From contig OU744450.1 in assembly GCA_916610825.1 (NCBI GenBank), positions 4,552,578-4,616,577 on the forward strand: 64,000 bases of DNA. The letters are read 5' to 3'. This DNA is from Haliclystus octoradiatus (Eukaryota > Cnidaria > Staurozoa > Stauromedusae > Haliclystidae). Every line of letters starts with the position of its first letter. The stretch's first letter is position 1. A program made the translations under genes and the position numbers. Below are positions 24,511 through 36,731 of the stretch, piece after piece. Under the pieces are notes generated by a model that did not search any database, was not told where the DNA came from, and worked only from the letters and a program-made list of their open reading frames with translations.

Positions 24511-25285
24511 TCGGGATTAGTCGAAACCGACTAGGGTACTATTTGATGATCTGCATTCTGATTGGTTGCTCAATCGTTCACTATTTTCTCATAGTGAACG
24601 CTGGCAAGTTCCCTCGCAAAATTCTAAAGTAAACAAGCGATTCGCAAATGTTTTTGAATAAATTTTATACGAGACTCTTATAAATTCCGTGCCCGAGAAA
24701 ACAAAGCAAGCAACAAATTATGATATGAAGTTGTTTAATGTTAGGCTATGCATATTCAATTTTAATCTCATTTAAAAATCTTCTCGCAATTTTTTCGTCG
24801 CTACTTTATTGCAGATATAAATTAGTTCACTAGTCAGCATAAGTTTATAAACAACAAACGTTTATATTACAAACTGCAAACATTTATGTATTTTTAGATA
24901 CTCAATAGTTACCTTGCTCAAGTTTGCTATTTTGTTGGGCTGTAAATTTGTAGCCAGTATTAATATCCAACTATTCTTGTTTTAAAAATTAAATCTGAAT
25001 CAAGTCAAATTAAAATTCATCCTCCGAATCACGACGCTGCAGTCATCATGGATGCCTTTGATTGACGGTTGTATTAAAAATTAATTATGCAAGAAGCGAA
25101 TAAATACTTGGAATTTATTTCTTTTGATGTGTTTGGCTTGTATCACTAGTTGGTTTCTACTAAAACAATTAGACAACTCGCCCTTGTTGGCTACCGTCCT
25201 GAATAGTCACCTCGGAGGACCTCGATGACTATTCGACATTCGACGGTAGCCAACTCGGGCTCGTTGTCTAATTGTTAAATAGAGT
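24511..25285. mobile_element. Insertion splitting an H2 palindrome; contains a foldback
   Basis: The left half of palindrome H2 ends near 24510 and its right half resumes near 25285, so ~775 bp were inserted. Inside, 25164-25276 is a foldback with arms AACAATTAGACAACTCGCCC... and ...GGGCTCGTTGTCTAATTGTT plus inner AATAGTCA/TGACTATT. No ORF is visible. The element type is unknown. Confidence 0.5.
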
Positions 25286-25538
25286 GGCTGATGATCGCCT
25301 TGAACATTGGGATAGCAAACACCATTGTCTGATTTCTGACTTTTATATTTTAGATATTAGTTTATAGTTTATAAAAATATGATCGTCAATATGTTAGAAA
25401 AGCTTTAACACGATAACCAATTTAGAATAACTTTTGTTAAAATAACTTATTATTATTAGCCCAACGTGTCGCACTTATATTACAAAAAATGGGCAAGCTT
25501 TTTGACATTTGAAGAAACCAATAAAATGGAGATGATGA

Positions 25539-26542
25539 TAGCCTGCTCACAAACTCACTGTCAAAATGTAAATTTGGTAAACAGTAGAGTCTGCTAACCA
25601 GAGGACAAAAGCTTGCACTTTCTGATTCAGTACGGTGTGTGGAAAGGTGTAAAAAATATTGTCCTAGAAGGGCTGTGATTCAACGCCGAGATTTTCTGGC
25701 GACGATTCAGCGAGGAGTATTTCAAAGAGAGGCTTGGGGGGCTAGACTGCACTAACTCCCCTTAATGTTCTTTGTCAGAAAACTTCATATCTTTTGAAGT
25801 CATTTGGAACATTTGCGATAAACTTCAATGCCAAGAATTGAGAATTGATATCGTTTCCAAGACGTGTTGGAACCATTAACTGTCGTAATTGCATCAATTA
25901 TATTTAGTTATATCTCTGATTAGTCTCATAAATGTATGAAATGTTTTGGATAGCGATTTTATTCAAAAGCTATTACAGAAGTAGAGGCGCGACACGAAAA
26001 CAACATTGCAAGGAAAATTAATTCAATAAAAAAATCCCTTTAGTTCAGCCGCAGTATTTAATGGCTATAGAAAGGAAGCAATTGTCGAGCCACTGTTTTT
26101 CGTCGTCTTCCTATTTTCATTATGATTACTCTATATTTGCTTCGTTCGTTCGACAAAATAAGTCTATCACGCAGCTAATTCAAATTCGTAGCGGCTCGAG
26201 TTTACTTCCGATGAAGCATGAATTAATGCAGTAGACCATTTGATCATAACTGATGCTAAATTCGAATTTCAGATTTACTAAAATCTAGATATCTTCCCTA
26301 AAATTAATAGTGAAACTAACTGTAAATGAGTTTCAAGTAAATTAATAACGATATGGTTGGAGTCGTTGATCTTTTTCTGGGCTTGACTTTCGTGGCCAAG
26401 CACTCTTAGCGAAAGCGAGGCAGCCAATTTCCACACCCCGTGTTGATTCAGCAAAGGCAAGATTTTGTTCTCGAGATTTTGTGCAAGCAGACTCTACTGT
26501 TTATCAAGTCTACATTTTGACAGCGAGTCTGTGAGTAGGCTA
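25539..26542. mobile_element. DNA transposon (~1.0 kb) with TAGCCT...AGGCTA inverted ends and probable 9-bp target duplication
   Basis: The left end TAGCCTGCTCACAAACTC through AACAGTAGAGTCTGCT is inverted at the right end, giving ~60-bp arms. AGATGATGA before and AGATGACGA after the element look like a 9-bp (or 8-bp) target-site duplication with one later change. Paralogous introns show the site without the insert. The interior lacks a transposase, so it is non-autonomous. The duplication length would suit hAT-type elements, but the ends are not typical. Confidence 0.7.
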
Positions 26543-26785
26543 AGATGACGATGGCTAAATTAGTATAGTTTATTGTTATTTACTCAGTATTCATTTGGAT
26601 TTGTCATGTAGCCATAAACCGGGTAGATTTTAGCTATTTTCTACCGAGGTGGCTCGTGAATTCTGTTATATTATGTCGATGCGTTTGTACGGTTAATAGC
26701 CGCATTCCCTTCCTGATGCCAACCAATGGTGATTATTCCAGGACCTCCAGCCCTAGATCAACAAAAACAATCCAGCAACTCTTAC

Positions 26786-27034
26786 AATAAACAGCAACTG
26801 TTTCTGGAATGGTCTTTGTATCAAACCCAGTTGATGTTGCAGTACAAATCACATCTTTACCATCATCTTCTCTTGATAACACATATGAGCTACCTGAACT
26901 TGCATCTTGTCCATCGATAGTAATTGAAATGACAACATCTGCACTAGGAATATTTGTATCTGCTGTGCAAGTGATCCCTGGCGCATCTCCAGATTTCAAA
27001 GAACCAGGAACTATCAAGCTTATTGAATCCAGAT
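26786..27034 (-). CDS. Ig-like repeat exon 22 (class II head, class I tail)
   Basis: 249 nt, phase 1-1. Begins LDSISLIVPGSLKSGDAP (class II) and ends STGFDTKTIPETVAVY (class I), with REDDGKDVIC in the centre. A clear mosaic. The intron upstream in the transcript holds a truncated Ig fragment (27157-27247) and the LINE. Confidence 0.82.
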
Positions 27035-27156
27035 CTAAGGAGTAACCATAATACGATCACATATATGTAGGAAATGTTGATTTTCAGTTGGTTAAGAACA
27101 ATTATATGATCAAAATGCGCACTTTCACGATAATAAGGGATTCTATTGAAATTTCA

Positions 27157-27247
27157 ATAGCACATATGAGCTACCTGAGCTTGCATCTTTTCCATCGATA
27201 GTAATTGAAATGACAACATCTGCACTAGGAATATTTTTATCTGCTAT
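27157..27247 (-). pseudogene. Truncated Ig exon fragment (central part only)
   Basis: About 90 bp identical in type to the middle of the Ig exons (from NIPSADVV through SSGSSY). It starts within intronic sequence that resembles the end of a normal downstream flank and stops inside the ADKN region, running into sequence similar to the ATATGATCGTCA intron motif. No splice sites are present. It lies between exon 22 and the LINE insertion, so it marks a rearrangement breakpoint. Confidence 0.65.
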
Positions 27248-27314
27248 TGAAAATATGATCGTCATTATGTCAGAAAAGCTTCAACGCGATCACCAATTTA
27301 GAAAAACCTTTGTC

Positions 27315-29210
27315 AAAATAGAATAGAATAGAATAGAATTTTATTTCAACCACATGATAAAAAAAATATTTACAGACTAAAGAAATTGATTTATAAAATA
27401 TGATATACAGTGGAATAGTAGGATTTTATAATGTTCTTTCGTATATAGTTGATGAAAGTATTAGACGATGAATATATATTTTCAGGAAAGGTCTAAGTGA
27501 AACCATTCCAAAGTGTTGAAAATCTGTAATTTGGTAATGATTGTAGCATTTTTTTAGTTACAAAAGGAATTTCAAAAACATTCAACTTTCTGAATCTGGA
27601 TTCAAAAAACTTAAACATTGATAGTAAAAATGATGGGACAGAATCATTGGCAATTAACAATCTATGCATAAAAGAAACCACCTTCAAATTGTATAAATCT
27701 TTGAATTTCAAGATACCTAAATATTTCATCAGTGGCTCGACACGGGATAGGTACTTTGCGTTCATTATAATCCTCACACACTTTTTCTGCAACAACTCTA
27801 ACCGTGAAACATTTGCATGACCCCAAATCTCAATACAATACTCAAAGTGAGGTTTGCATTAAGAATTGAAATTTATTAATTTATGATTCAAAGTTAAGAA
27901 ATTTTTTAGACGAATTAGGGTGAAGATTGTTTTACGTAATTTGGAAGCAACAAAATTGGCATGGGCTTTCCAACTCAGATCATCATCGATCAGTACACCT
28001 ACAAATTTAATGAAATGATTCTTTTGTAGAGAACTGCAATGTTCCAGAGCATGACCATCAAGTTATAAAGATATAGATAAAAGTCTGGCATGATGGTTGA
28101 AAAGCATATATTTACATTTGTCTGGGTGTAGAGTCAAATGATTTTCGTAAAACCAATGCGCCACAGATTTCAATTCTTTGTTTATTTCAATTTCAAGGTC
28201 TTCCTTGTTATTTGAGGACCATTGTAAAGTTGTATCATCAGCAAAAAGGGTTACTTGGAATTTTGTTGAATTGGGTAAATCATTTATAAAAATCAAGAAT
28301 AATAGGGGGCCGAGAATACTACCTTGCGGTACTCCACAGGTTATTTCACAAAAACTAGATAAAGCTCCATCAAGTAAAACTGCTTGCCTCCTATTAGACA
28401 GGTAATTTGTCATTCATTCAAATTCAATCCCATGCAAACCATAATGATTCAACTTATGTAAAAGAATGTCATGAGAGACTGTATCAAAAGCTTTTTGATG
28501 TCGAGAAATATAGCACATTGATATTTTGAACGTTTTGAAGAAAAAATATTGTTGAGTAATAAAAAGTTGAGTAAGCAATGACTTGTGGAAAAATATTTAC
28601 GAAAACCAAATTGGTCTTTAGTAAGGAAAATGGTGTTTGAATAGGTATACAATTGAAAATAAACAACCTCTTCTAACTTTTTTGAAAAAGTGTACAATAG
28701 TGAAATTGGTCTATAACTAGAAAATTCTTTGCTGTTTCCTGATTTGAAAAGAGGTATTACTATAGCAATTTTGAAAGAATCTGGAAAGTAGCTGGTGCGA
28801 AGGGAAATGTTCACAAGAAATGTTAATGGTGGGATTAAAACATCTTTAACGTGTTTCAGCAATGAGCTAGATATTTCATCTATACCAGTACTGGAAATGA
28901 TTTAAGATTGGACATCAATTTTCTCCACAGCAAATTTAGTAACATGTTTGAATTTGAATGAATTACCATCGTTTTTTGGGAGATATTGTGCAAAGTTGGA
29001 AGATTCTGGAAAACTATTTGTAAGGGATTTTCCAACGTTGATTAAAAAACTGTTGAAATGCTTAGCAATCTCATGTTTTTCATGAATTTCTTTATTGTTC
29101 AAATTAAAAAAGTTTGGATATCTATTTTTGTTTTTGTTTCTACCAAGAATTTCATTTGTGGTCTTTCAAATCGATTTGATGTTGTTTTTGTTTTCATCGT
29201 AGAAAGAATT
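27315..29210 (-). pseudogene. Non-LTR retrotransposon (LINE, CR1/Jockey-like) remnant, copy 1
   Basis: Minus-strand RT pieces in order: ~29102-28902, then 28862-28449 (YRPISLL, QFGFRKYFSTSHC, IFLDIKK) and 28413-28063 (GVPQGSILGPLLFLIFINDLP, FADDTT, HLTLHPDKCKYM). A C-terminal piece follows at 27795-27493 (KKCVRIIMNAKYLSRVEPL). An in-frame stop and a frameshift after IFLDIKK break it. The 3' end carries a short (TATTC)n-type tail at ~27322-27342, as expected for a LINE. It is 5'-truncated, lacks an endonuclease domain, and is inserted in the intron between Ig exons 21 and 22 in gene orientation. Confidence 0.85.
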
Positions 29211-29498
29211 CCCAGAGCCATTTATTTACAAAGGTTGGGACACGCTTTTATGTGCCGCTATCGTCTCCAATTGCACAGATGCCAGTCACGTGATTTTTGG
29301 ACGCCGTCTTTGTTCTTTCGAAAGCAGATTCTCAATCATTTCAAGTGAAACGCGCGAAAAAATACAATACATTATGGTTGAAATAAAACACATAACATTC
29401 TCCTGCACATGCGCACTGTAAAAAACGTGCTCGGGTCCAGGTAAAAAGAAAGTAAAATGGCATGAATGTCCAAACTCTTGTAAATAGATGGCTCTGGG
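29211..29498. mobile_element. MITE (288 bp) with CCCAGAGCCAT...ATGGCTCTGGG ends, copy 1
   Basis: Terminal inverted repeats of ~30 bp with few mismatches: CCCAGAGCCATTTATTTACA on the left and the complement of CCCAGAGCCATCTATTTACA on the right. GC-richer than its surroundings, no ORF. It abuts the LINE's 5' end on one side and class I exon flank (CCTGACGGAAACAAATGG) on the other. Confidence 0.75.
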
Positions 29499-29581
29499 AT
29501 GCCCTACCTGACGGAAACAAATGGAGCATCTGCTATGGACCCCAAGACCTAGATTCACAAAAACAATCAAGAAACTCTTAC

Positions 29582-29830
29582 ATTTAACAGCAAGTGTTTC
29601 TTGAATGGTCTTTGTATCAAAACCAATCGATGTTGCAGTACAAATAACATCTTTGCCATCATCTTCTTTTGAGAGCACATATGAGCTACCTGAGCTTGCA
29701 TCTTCTCCATCGATAGTAATTGAAATGACAACATCTGAACTAGGAATATTTTTATCTGCTATGCAAGTGATTCCTGGAGTATCTCCAGATTTCAACAAAC
29801 TTGGAATGGTGATGCTGACCGAATCCAGAT
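29582..29830 (-). CDS. Ig-like repeat exon 21 (class I)
   Basis: 249 nt, phase 1-1. Class I with IADKNIPSSDVV and tail IQETLAVK. The intron downstream in the transcript is 2.5 kb and contains a 288-bp inverted-repeat element followed by a LINE remnant; the donor region is nevertheless intact. Confidence 0.83.
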
Positions 29831-30426
29831 CTAAGAATCAATGATAATCACATGCTAAATTAATTGTTTTTGATATAACATAACGAGAAGCTTGATTGCA
29901 GACGGTCTATTATATCCGATATATCCTACTTTGATAACCTAAGGTATTATCCGAAGAGGTTGTAACTTCCATTGCGCTTCAATGAGGATGTTCAAATACA
30001 GTTTGACCATAAAAACGTTTCACATCATGGAAACGATATCCTAAATTTTTCATGACAAAGATGCCCCTTAATCTTTTCTGAATTTTAAAAAAGGAACCTC
30101 GTATATTTGAAAATCCCCGTATAGTAACAATATGAAAGTTACCAACAAGTATTCGTTCTTGGATGATTAAACATTCTCTATTTCCATCTTAAGCTTTTTC
30201 TATTTCTCGAATTTCATAAATTTTCAAATCAGTTAGGTCTATTTCGAAATCCCGTCTCATTATAGTTAAGATAACCTATTCCCCACAATGAAGGGCTTTG
30301 AAACAATATCTTATTATGAGCAAGAATAGATTTTTTAATTGTCTTTTTCTCAAGTCCAGTTGACATTCAATGAAAATACAATAAAAATATTTATCTTGTT
30401 ACAGAGGAAATACAAAAGCTTCTTAC

Positions 30427-30675
30427 ACTGTACATCAAGTGATTGGTCCGCTGTCTTTGGGTCAAATCCATTGGATGTTGCAGTACAAATCACATCTTTA
30501 CCATCATCTTCTTTTGATAACACATATGAGCTACCTGAACTTGCATCTTGTCCATCGATAGTAATTGAAATGACAACATCTGCACTAGGAATATTTGTAT
30601 CTGCTGTGCAGGTGATTCCTGGTGCATCTCCAGATTTCAAAGAACCAGGAACTATCAAGCTTACTGAATCCAGAT
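30427..30675 (-). CDS. Ig-like repeat exon 20 (class II)
   Basis: 249 nt, phase 1-1, class II consensus, tail DPKTADQSLDVQ, both cysteines kept. Same protein as 35030-35278 and 39663-39911. Separated from exon 21 by a ~596-bp intron. Confidence 0.84.
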
Positions 30676-31215
30676 CTAAGGAGTAACGATAATACGATCA
30701 CATTTATGTAGGAAATGTTAATTTTCAGTTGGTTAAGAACAATTATATGATCAACAGGCGCACTTTCACGATAACAATGGATTATATTGAAATAATATTT
30801 TTTCAAAGTAACAATTGATTCTGATGTATGTCAATGAACTGAAAGAATTAACTGTTGAAGTCTGGAGCCTATCCGATAAGAAATGACGCTTAGAATAGAC
30901 GCATCAGAACATCGATATCTATAAGCGTCCTTTCTTATCGGGTCAGCTTCCAGCTTTTAACAATCAATGTTTCCAGTTGGTAAACACCAGAATGAGTCGC
31001 TATACTTTTAAAAATAGTTTTCAGTAGGATCTTCAAAGCTATATATAAGAAAACATCGCTTAACTTCCAATATTCCAATGAAGATAATTCCATTATTTCT
31101 ATTATCGAGATTCAAAATCCATGTTTTTTAATGCTGTGTAATCTGTCTTACTGATTGAACATAGGAATCAATAACTATGCAGCAGAGCTTTAAGTAATAT
31201 ATACATTTTATAGAT

Positions 31216-31240
31216 CATCATCATCATCATCATCATCATT
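31216..31240. repeat. (ATC)n microsatellite, duplicated at 35819-35843
   Basis: About eight ATC/TCA units in the intron between exons 20 and 19. Present with equal length in both copies of the 4603-bp unit, although such repeats normally change length quickly, which supports a very recent duplication or an assembly copy. It is absent from the third partial copy, where the region near 40440 reads TTTTATAGAGTAAAAAATC. Confidence 0.8.
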
Positions 31241-31879
31241 TATTCAGAACCTTTAAGTTATACAAACTTTTTTCAAAAGACTGATAAAAAAAATTCTGAT
31301 AAATAGAGTAAAAATTCAGAAAGTCATGTTTGCCATTCTAAGTTTAACGTCAAATTAACGCCAAAGCGATCACCGGGCAATCTATTCCGGAACTTATTCA
31401 TGAATAGAGTGCCTAATCATTGGCTTGAACATAGCAGTAGAAAACTTTATTGTTGGATTTCTGGCTTTTATATTTTAGATACTAATTTATGTTTTACAAA
31501 ATTATGATCGTCAATATGTCAGAAAAGATTTAACATGATAACCAATTTAGAATAACTTTTGTCAAAATAATTCATTATTATTAGCCCAACATGTCGCACT
31601 GATATTACAAAAATGGGCAAGCTAAAGCATTTCGACATGATGATGGCTAAATAAGTTTAGTTTCTTATAATTTATTCAGTATTCATTTGAATTTATCATG
31701 TAACCATAAACTGAGTAGATTTTCAAATATTTTCTAACGAGGTTTCTCGTGAATTCGGTTATATGATGTCGAAGTGTATTTACAGTTAATAGCCAGAGAC
31801 ACTTTCTGAAGCCAGCCAATGGTGCTTCTACCATGGACCTCAAGACCTAGATTCACAAAAACAATAAAGCAACCCTTAC

Positions 31880-32128
31880 AATAAACAGCGAGTGTTTCTG
31901 GAATGGTCTTTGTATCAAAACCAATCGATGTTGCAGTACAAATAACATCTTTGCCATCATCTTCTTTTGAGAGCACATATGAGCTACCTGAGCTAGCATC
32001 TTCTCCATCGATAGTAATTGAAATGACAACATCTGCACTAGGAATATTTGTATCTGCCGTGCAAATGATTCCTGGAGCATCTCCGGATTTCAACAAACTT
32101 GGAATGGTGATGCTGACCGAATCCAGAT
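31880..32128 (-). CDS. Ig-like repeat exon 19 (class I)
   Basis: 249 nt, phase 1-1. GIICTADTN, DGEDASSG, KTIPETLAVY. First copy, in plus coordinates, of the exon duplicated at 36483-36731. It is followed in transcript direction by a 1.2-kb intron with conserved hairpins, then exon 20. Confidence 0.83.
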
Positions 32129-32528
32129 CTAAGAATCAATGGGAATCACATAATACATTAATTGTTGTTGATATAAAATAACGAGAAGCTTGATTGTAGA
32201 CGGCTTATTACTTCCAATATGTGATACAGTGATATCCTAAGGTATTATCCCATGGGGATGTAACTTCCATTGCGCTTCAATAAGGTTGTTCAAATACAGC
32301 TTGACCATAAAACGTTTCACCTCATGGAATAATACCCCAAATATCTTTTCACAAAGAAAAGATTCAGCAATAGAAATTGAACTAAAATAAAATGAAGAAA
32401 TTGTAAAGCCGACAAAAAGTATACCTTAAAGTTTTTCATGACAACGAATACCCTAAAATCTTGCTCTGAATTTTGAAAAAGATTCCCCGTGGATTAGAAT
32501 GTCTCCGTTTACTTACAATAAGAAAGTA

Positions 32529-33813
32529 GTTGTTTTACGTAATTTGGAAGCAACAAAATTGGCATGGGCTTTCCAACTCAGATCATCATCGATCAGTACA
32601 CCTACAAATTTAATGAAATGATTCTTTTGTAGAGAACTGCAATGTTCCAGAGCATGACCATCAAGTTATAAAGATATAGATAAAAGTCTGGCATGATGGT
32701 TGAAAAGCATATATTTACATTTGTCTGGGTGTAGAGTCAAATGATTTTCGTAAAACCAATGCGCCACAGATTTCAATTCTTTGTTTATTTCAATTTCAAG
32801 GTCTTCCTTGTTATTTGAGGACCATTGTAAAGTTGTATCATCAGCAAAAAGGGTTACTTGGAATTTTGTTGAATTGGGTAAATCATTTATAAAAATCAAG
32901 AATAATAGGGGGCCGAGAATACTACCTTGCGGTACTCCACAGGTTATTTCACAAAAACTAGATAAAGCTCCATCAAGTAAAACTGCTTGCCTCCTATTAG
33001 ACAGGTAATTTGTCATTCATTCAAATTCAATCCCATGCAAACCATAATGATTCAACTTATGTAAAAGAATGTCATGAGAGACTGTATCAAAAGCTTTTTG
33101 ATGTCGAGAAATATAGCACATTGATATTTTGAACGTTTTGAAGAAAAAATATTGTTGAGTAATAAAAAGTTGAGTAAGCAATGACTTGTGGAAAAATATT
33201 TACGAAAACCAAATTGGTCTTTAGTAAGGAAAATGGTGTTTGAATAGGTATACAATTGAAAATAAACAACCTCTTCTAACTTTTTTGAAAAAGTGTACAA
33301 TAGTGAAATTGGTCTATAACTAGAAAATTCTTTGCTGTTTCCTGATTTGAAAAGAGGTATTACTATAGCAATTTTGAAAGAATCTGGAAAGTAGCTGGTG
33401 CGAAGGGAAATGTTCACAAGAAATGTTAATGGTGGGATTAAAACATCTTTAACGTGTTTCAGCAATGAGCTAGATATTTCATCTATACCAGTACTGGAAA
33501 TGATTTAAGATTGGACATCAATTTTCTCCACAGCAAATTTAGTAACATGTTTGAATTTGAATGAATTACCATCGTTTTTTGGGAGATATTGTGCAAAGTT
33601 GGAAGATTCTGGAAAACTATTTGTAAGGGATTTTCCAACGTTGATTAAAAAACTGTTGAAATGCTTAGCAATCTCATGTTTTTCATGAATTTCTTTATTG
33701 TTCAAATTAAAAAAGTTTGGATATCTATTTTTGTTTTTGTTTCTACCAAGAATTTCATTTGTGGTCTTTCAAATCGATTTGATGTTGTTTTTGTTTTCAT
33801 CGTAGAAAGAATT
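32529..33813 (-). pseudogene. LINE remnant, copy 2 (3' part cut off by the duplication)
   Basis: Same RT fragments as copy 1 shifted by 4603 bp, with the same stop and frameshift. The C-terminal part and tail are missing because the duplication breakpoint lies inside the element. It therefore did not arise by retrotransposition. Confidence 0.88.
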
Positions 33814-34101
33814 CCCAGAGCCATTTATTTACAAAGGTTGGGACACGCTTTTATGTGCCGCTATCGTCTCCAATTGCACAGATGCCAGTCACGTGATTTT
33901 TGGACGCCGTCTTTGTTCTTTCGAAAGCAGATTCTCAATCATTTCAAGTGAAACGCGCGAAAAAATACAATACATTATGGTTGAAATAAAACACATAACA
34001 TTCTCCTGCACATGCGCACTGTAAAAAACGTGCTCGGGTCCAGGTAAAAAGAAAGTAAAATGGCATGAATGTCCAAACTCTTGTAAATAGATGGCTCTGG
34101 G
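33814..34101. mobile_element. MITE (288 bp), copy 2
   Basis: Copy of 29211-29498 produced by the 4603-bp duplication, in the same relation to the LINE and the Ig exon. Confidence 0.75.
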
Positions 34102-34184
34102 ATGCCCTACCTGACGGAAACAAATGGAGCATCTGCTATGGACCCCAAGACCTAGATTCACAAAAACAATCAAGAAACTCTTAC

Positions 34185-34433
34185 ATTTAACAGCAAGTGT
34201 TTCTTGAATGGTCTTTGTATCAAAACCAATCGATGTTGCAGTACAAATAACATCTTTGCCATCATCTTCTTTTGAGAGCACATATGAGCTACCTGAGCTT
34301 GCATCTTCTCCATCGATAGTAATTGAAATGACAACATCTGAACTAGGAATATTTTTATCTGCTATGCAAGTGATTCCTGGAGTATCTCCAGATTTCAACA
34401 AACTTGGAATGGTGATGCTGACCGAATCCAGAT
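34185..34433 (-). CDS. Ig-like repeat exon 18 (class I)
   Basis: 249 nt, phase 1-1. Class I head, IADKNIPSSDVV, SIGFDTKTIQETLAVK. The tail ends in Lys (AAA) before the split codon. Exact copy of 29582-29830. The intron on its 3' side carries a MITE-like element and the LINE fragment. Confidence 0.83.
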
Positions 34434-35029
34434 CTAAGAATCAATGATAATCACATGCTAAATTAATTGTTTTTGATATAACATAACGAGAAGCTTGATT
34501 GCAGACGGTCTATTATATCCGATATATCCTACTTTGATAACCTAAGGTATTATCCGAAGAGGTTGTAACTTCCATTGCGCTTCAATGAGGATGTTCAAAT
34601 ACAGTTTGACCATAAAAACGTTTCACATCATGGAAACGATATCCTAAATTTTTCATGACAAAGATGCCCCTTAATCTTTTCTGAATTTTAAAAAAGGAAC
34701 CTCGTATATTTGAAAATCCCCGTATAGTAACAATATGAAAGTTACCAACAAGTATTCGTTCTTGGATGATTAAACATTCTCTATTTCCATCTTAAGCTTT
34801 TTCTATTTCTCGAATTTCATAAATTTTCAAATCAGTTAGGTCTATTTCGAAATCCCGTCTCATTATAGTTAAGATAACCTATTCCCCACAATGAAGGGCT
34901 TTGAAACAATATCTTATTATGAGCAAGAATAGATTTTTTAATTGTCTTTTTCTCAAGTCCAGTTGACATTCAATGAAAATACAATAAAAATATTTATCTT
35001 GTTACAGAGGAAATACAAAAGCTTCTTAC

Positions 35030-35278
35030 ACTGTACATCAAGTGATTGGTCCGCTGTCTTTGGGTCAAATCCATTGGATGTTGCAGTACAAATCACATCT
35101 TTACCATCATCTTCTTTTGATAACACATATGAGCTACCTGAACTTGCATCTTGTCCATCGATAGTAATTGAAATGACAACATCTGCACTAGGAATATTTG
35201 TATCTGCTGTGCAGGTGATTCCTGGTGCATCTCCAGATTTCAAAGAACCAGGAACTATCAAGCTTACTGAATCCAGAT
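35030..35278 (-). CDS. Ig-like repeat exon 17 (class II)
   Basis: 249 nt, phase 1-1, class II consensus ending DPKTADQSLDVQ. Identical in translation to 30427-30675 (4603-bp duplication partner) and to 39663-39911. A 1.2-kb intron carrying two conserved palindromes separates it from exon 16. Confidence 0.84.
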
Positions 35279-36482
35279 CTAAGGAGTAACGATAATACGA
35301 TCACATTTATGTAGGAAATGTTAATTTTCAGTTGGTTAAGAACAATTATATGATCAACAGGCGCACTTTCACGATAACAATGGATTATATTGAAATAATA
35401 TTTTTTCAAAGTAACAATTGATTCTGATGTATGTCAATGAACTGAAAGAATTAACTGTTGAAGTCTGGAGCCTATCCGATAAGAAATGACGCTTAGAATA
35501 GACGCATCAGAACATCGATATCTATAAGCGTCCTTTCTTATCGGGTCAGCTTCCAGCTTTTAACAATCAATGTTTCCAGTTGGTAAACACCAGAATGAGT
35601 CGCTATACTTTTAAAAATAGTTTTCAGTAGGATCTTCAAAGCTATATATAAGAAAACATCGCTTAACTTCCAATATTCCAATGAAGATAATTCCATTATT
35701 TCTATTATCGAGATTCAAAATCCATGTTTTTTAATGCTGTGTAATCTGTCTTACTGATTGAACATAGGAATCAATAACTATGCAGCAGAGCTTTAAGTAA
35801 TATATACATTTTATAGATCATCATCATCATCATCATCATCATTTATTCAGAACCTTTAAGTTATACAAACTTTTTTCAAAAGACTGATAAAAAAAATTCT
35901 GATAAATAGAGTAAAAATTCAGAAAGTCATGTTTGCCATTCTAAGTTTAACGTCAAATTAACGCCAACGCGATCACCGGGCAATCTATTCCGGAACTTAT
36001 TCATGAATAGAGTGCCTAATCATTGGCTTGAACATAGCAGTAGCAAACTTTATTGTAGGATTTATGGCTTTTATATTTTACATACTAATTTATGTTTTAC
36101 AAAATTATGATCGTCAATATGTCAGAAAAGATTTAACATGATAACCAATTTAGAATAACTTTTGTCAAAATAATTCATTATTATTAGCCCAACATGTCGC
36201 ACTGATATTACAAAAATGGGCAAGCTAAAGCATTTCGACATGATGATGGCTAAATAAGTTTAGTTTCTTATAATTTATTCAGTATTCATTTGAATTTATC
36301 ATGTAACCATAAACTGAGTAGATTTTCAAATATTTTCTAACGAGGTTGCTCGTGAATTCGGTTATATGATGTCGAAGTGTATTTACAGTTAATAGCCAGA
36401 GACACTTTCTGAAGCCAGCCAATGGTGCTTCTACCATGGACCTCAAGACCTAGATTCACAAAAACAATAAAGCAACCCTTAC

Positions 36483-36731
36483 AATAAACAGCGAGTGTTT
36501 CTGGAATGGTCTTTGTATCAAAACCAATCGATGTTGCAGTACAAATAACATCTTTGCCATCATCTTCTTTTGAGAGCACATATGAGCTACCTGAGCTTGC
36601 ATCTTCTCCATCGATAGTAATTGAAATGACAACATCTGCACTAGGAATATTTGTATCTGCCGTGCAAATGATTCCTGGAGCATCTCCGGATTTCAACAAA
36701 CTTGGAATGGTGATGCTGACCGAATCCAGAT
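36483..36731 (-). CDS. Ig-like repeat exon 16 (class I)
   Basis: 249 nt, phase 1-1. GDAPGIICTADTN head (Ile replaces Thr before the first Cys), DGEDASSG, SIGFDTKTIPETLAVY tail with IPET instead of IQET. It is the duplicate of 31880-32128 in the 4603-bp unit; the two exons differ by a single synonymous base seen in the Ala codon of the DAS motif. Confidence 0.83.

Larger units (their letters stand above)
27926..32528. repeat. 4603-bp tandem duplication, copy 1
   Basis: Everything from TTGTTTTACGTAATTTGG (27928) to GAAAGTAG (~32527) recurs 4603 bp to the right. It contains the 5' part of the LINE remnant, the 288-bp MITE, and Ig exons 21, 20 and 19. Differences seen are a handful of single bases, concentrated between ~31360 and 32000. 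Confidence 0.93.
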
